Shown one piece after another: positions 62,325 through 64,000 of a DNA stretch of 64,000 nucleotides (positions are counted from its first letter, which is position 1; each line of letters begins with the position of its first letter). Below the pieces are notes generated by a model, which was not told where the DNA came from, did not search any database, and saw nothing but the letters and a program-made list of their open reading frames with translations. Origin of the DNA: Mycolicibacterium stellerae. Lineage in GTDB: Bacteria > Actinomycetota > Actinomycetes > Mycobacteriales > Mycobacteriaceae. The stretch is from assembly GCF_003719305.1 (NCBI RefSeq), contig NZ_RARC01000038.1, positions 1 through 64,000 of the forward strand, in the 5' to 3' direction. The translations under genes were made by a program, and so were the position numbers.

Positions 62325-62909
62325 CTTCCCGCTGCGCTTGCGGGCGCGAAACTCGCGGTTCTTGAGTTTGTTTCCGCACGACGACATTTCGCACCAGGTA
62401 CCGCCGTGGTTGCGGGATCGGTCGTAAAACGCCCACTGACATTCGTCGTTTCCGCACGCCTTGAGCCGTGCCCAGGACCCGTCGCGTTGCGCGTCGCGGA
62501 TGATCAGCAGCAGCTCGATCATCCGGGCGGGCACCGAGTCACCGGTCGCCGTCAGCAGGATCTCGCCGCGCTCGTCGATATCGGCGCGCGCTGTGCTGTC
62601 GGTGGCGACGTCGCGCAGCGGTGCGAAGGCGCTGGGCGTCGGCGCCGGTCCGCCTGAGTTGTGCACAAGCATCGCGCGCAGACCCTCTCGGACGCCGCGC
62701 ACGAGCGCGAGGTCGTCAGGTCGCAGATCCGATTCGGGCCCCAGCAGGCCGGTGGCCACCAGCCACGGCCTGGCGTCGTCGGGATCGGCGAGCCGGTCGG
62801 GGCCTTCGGGCAGCTCAACGGTATTGACCAGCGCCTGAACGCGGTTCAGCGGTTCGGGCGCCGGCTTGGACTCGACGTCACCGAGCCAATGCGGAGGTGT
62901 CGACGACAT
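62316..62909 (-). CDS. CGNR zinc-finger regulator (ABATE domain)
   Basis: A 197-residue protein with an N-terminal ABATE-like helical domain (NRVQALVNTVELPEG...) and a C-terminal CGNR zinc finger: CGNDECQWAFYDRSRNHGGTWCEMSSCGN, with four Cys ligands. These are predicted stress-responsive transcription regulators. Two GCATGACCGGT direct repeats lie just upstream of its ATG and are its likely operator. Confidence 0.85.
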   Translation of the reverse strand: MSSTPPHWLGDVESKPAPEPLNRVQALVNTVELPEGPDRLADPDDARPWLVATGLLGPESDLRPDDLALVRGVREGLRAMLVHNSGGPAPTPSAFAPLRDVATDSTARADIDERGEILLTATGDSVPARMIELLLIIRDAQRDGSWARLKACGNDECQWAFYDRSRNHGGTWCEMSSCGNKLKNREFRARKRSGKSG

Positions 62910-62926
62910 CTGCCCAGTCTAGAGCT

Positions 62927-62968
62927 GCATGACCGGTAAATCAATTTGACTAGTCATGCATGACCGGT
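62927..62968. promoter_or_regulatory. Direct repeats GCATGACCGGT between divergent genes
   Basis: GCATGACCGGT occurs at 62927-62937 and 62958-62968, 31 bases apart (about three helical turns). A small palindrome TCATGCATGA overlaps the second copy. The site lies between the CGNR regulator (start 62909) and the divergent unknown gene (start 63027). Confidence 0.55.
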
Positions 62969-63026
62969 GTAGCGTTTTTGATAGTCACAAGTTGGACACA
63001 ATTCGGATGGAAAGAGGGCAGGCACC

Positions 63027-63515
63027 ATGACCGCAAACAGGATCTCGATCGGCTTCCTTTCATCGGCGCAGGTTCACGGCGCGATGCGGCGCGACGAGGC
63101 TCAACGCGCCCCGCTCGGTAGGCGCGTGATCGCGCTGTTGAAGGCAAACAAGTTCGACCGGATGCTCGCGGTGGGTGTGTGTCCTCCCGAAGGAAGTGCA
63201 CTCGCCATCCACGCGGCACGATTGACATCGGTCGACGAGCGCGAGGCCATCGCCCGGTCGTTGCGGCGTGTGGTCGACGACGCCCGTAACCGCAACGCGC
63301 TGGTGTCGTCGCGGATGGAGTTGAACGTGCCCAACATCACCGCCGCACAGGATCGAATCGACGAGGTCACCCTGCGGTTGCACTCGCCGCGGCCGGTCAC
63401 TCCGCGAGGAGTCGCGCGGCTTCGGGTGTTGCTAGCCGATGGTGCAGGGCCGATGTACCGCTACGGCCGCGGCGATCTCGAGGGTCGTCTCGGCGCGGCA
63501 CTGGCAGCGCTGTAA
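63027..63515 (+). CDS. Hypothetical protein beside CGNR regulator
   Basis: A 162-residue soluble protein I do not recognise. It has an alternating helix/strand look: DRMLAVGVCPPEGSALAIHAARL, ALVSSRMELNVPNITAAQDRIDEVTLRLHSPRPV, and GPMYRYGRGDLEGRLGAALAAL near the end. ATG 63027 follows AAAGAGGGCAGGCACC. It shares the regulatory gap with the CGNR gene and is a likely target of it. Confidence 0.6.
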   Translation: MTANRISIGFLSSAQVHGAMRRDEAQRAPLGRRVIALLKANKFDRMLAVGVCPPEGSALAIHAARLTSVDEREAIARSLRRVVDDARNRNALVSSRMELNVPNITAAQDRIDEVTLRLHSPRPVTPRGVARLRVLLADGAGPMYRYGRGDLEGRLGAALAAL

Positions 63516-63523
63516 TCGGTCCG

Positions 63524-64000
63524 CTACAGCCGCAGCACCGCGGCGCCGGAGATGCGTCCTGCGGCCAGGTCGGCGAGAGCGTCGTCGGCACGGTCGAGTG
63601 GATACTCCGGTGTGGTGACGGCAATCCGATGGCTGCCCGCGAACGCGAGAAACTCGCGGGCGTCCTTTCGGGTGTTGGACGTCACCGACCGAATCTGGCG
63701 CTCGAAGAACAGATGCCGTTCGTAGTTCAGCGCAGGGATGTCACTGAGGTAGATGCCCGCGATGGCAAGCGTGCCGCCGCGGTCGAGCGCCTCGAGCGCG
63801 GGCAGCACCAGCTGGCCGACCGGCGCGAACAATATGGCGGAATCCAGCTTCACCGGCGGGGTTTCGTCGGCCCCCTGCGCTGAGGCCGCTCCGAGCGCGA
63901 GCGCCAACTCGCGGGCATCCGCACCGCGGGTCATCACATGCACCTCGGCGCCCAGCGCCAATGCCACCTGAGCGGTGATGTGCGCGCTGCCCCCGAAGCC
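63524..64000 (-). CDS. Medium-chain zinc-type alcohol dehydrogenase, C-terminal part (cut by window edge)
   Basis: The last 158 residues of a medium-chain dehydrogenase/reductase: the Rossmann motif GFGGSAHITAQVA at the window edge, then EVHVMTRGADARELALALGA, LFAPVG, GGTLAIAGIYLSDIP and LNYERHLFFERQIRSV. The catalytic zinc ligands and start lie outside the window. This pattern is typical of zinc-dependent alcohol dehydrogenases of mycobacteria (AdhA-like). It converges on the unknown gene, eight bases apart. Confidence 0.82.
   Translation of the reverse strand, partial: GFGGSAHITAQVALALGAEVHVMTRGADARELALALGAASAQGADETPPVKLDSAILFAPVGQLVLPALEALDRGGTLAIAGIYLSDIPALNYERHLFFERQIRSVTSNTRKDAREFLAFAGSHRIAVTTPEYPLDRADDALADLAAGRISGAAVLRL

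Overview
The window is high-GC actinobacterial DNA and almost certainly comes from a rapidly growing Mycobacterium (Mycolicibacterium). The evidence is two antigen 85 mycolyltransferases, a cyclopropane/mycolic-acid methyltransferase, a PimC-like mannosyltransferase, a CYP124-type P450, BfrA next to its MFS transporter and GlnA3 (the order remembered from M. tuberculosis), and a Lon protease, which M. tuberculosis lacks. Genes are tightly packed with many ATGA/GTGA overlaps. No gap exceeds 300 bases. I see no tRNA, rRNA, insertion sequence, prophage or CRISPR.

Layout: 0-8 kb holds a DCC thiol oxidoreductase, a truncated acetyltransferase, the methyltransferase, a MarR-acetyltransferase fusion with a near-perfect operator, an antigen 85 paralogue, small genes, and a CcdA/secreted-thioredoxin pair. 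8-15 kb holds lipid and xenobiotic oxidation genes (HSL-type hydrolase, SnoaL-like protein, Baeyer-Villiger monooxygenase, CYP124) and a secreted CAP-like protein. 15-20 kb holds a HAD phosphatase, cupredoxin lipoprotein, YoaK membrane protein, PimC-like enzyme, Tat-lipoprotein dienelactone hydrolase, an SDR and a small polyketide-cyclase-fold protein. 20-26 kb is the GlnA3 / AhpD-like / MFS / BfrA block. Divergent from bfrA lies an operon of an unknown internally duplicated protein plus the ferredoxin Bfd, with two IdeR-like iron boxes between them.

26-30 kb is a minus-strand operon: cobalt-type nitrile hydratase/thiocyanate hydrolase subunits (beta, alpha, activator), then an EthD-like protein, an F420/PPOX protein and an enoyl-CoA isomerase-like protein. 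30-33 kb holds a FUSC exporter and a thioesterase. 33-37 kb is a nitrogen-scavenging cluster (allophanate hydrolase, biuret-type amidohydrolase, NCS2-like permease). 37-43 kb holds DoxX, TetR, a membrane protein, a TPR protein, a deaminase co-translated with a GH13 glycosidase, and DUF1810. 43-46.6 kb is a two-gene unit of a Cache-HAMP cyclase and an MscS channel with a cyclic-nucleotide-binding domain, both with altered nucleotide-handling residues. 46.6-52 kb holds LldD-like dehydrogenase, FbpC-like antigen 85, an SDR and Lon. 52-64 kb holds an LLM flavoprotein, TfoX-N, DUF72, a lipoprotein, thiolase plus fused CoA-transferase, phosphoketolase, a CPBP protease, a CGNR regulator, an unknown gene and a truncated alcohol dehydrogenase.

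Three intergenic sites fit the KstR (cholesterol regulon) operator pattern and may link the hydrolase/SnoaL pair, the AhpD-glnA3 pair and the PaaI thioesterase. The strongest candidates for undescribed biology are the paired degenerate cyclase/channel unit and the iron-boxed tandem-domain protein paired with Bfd.
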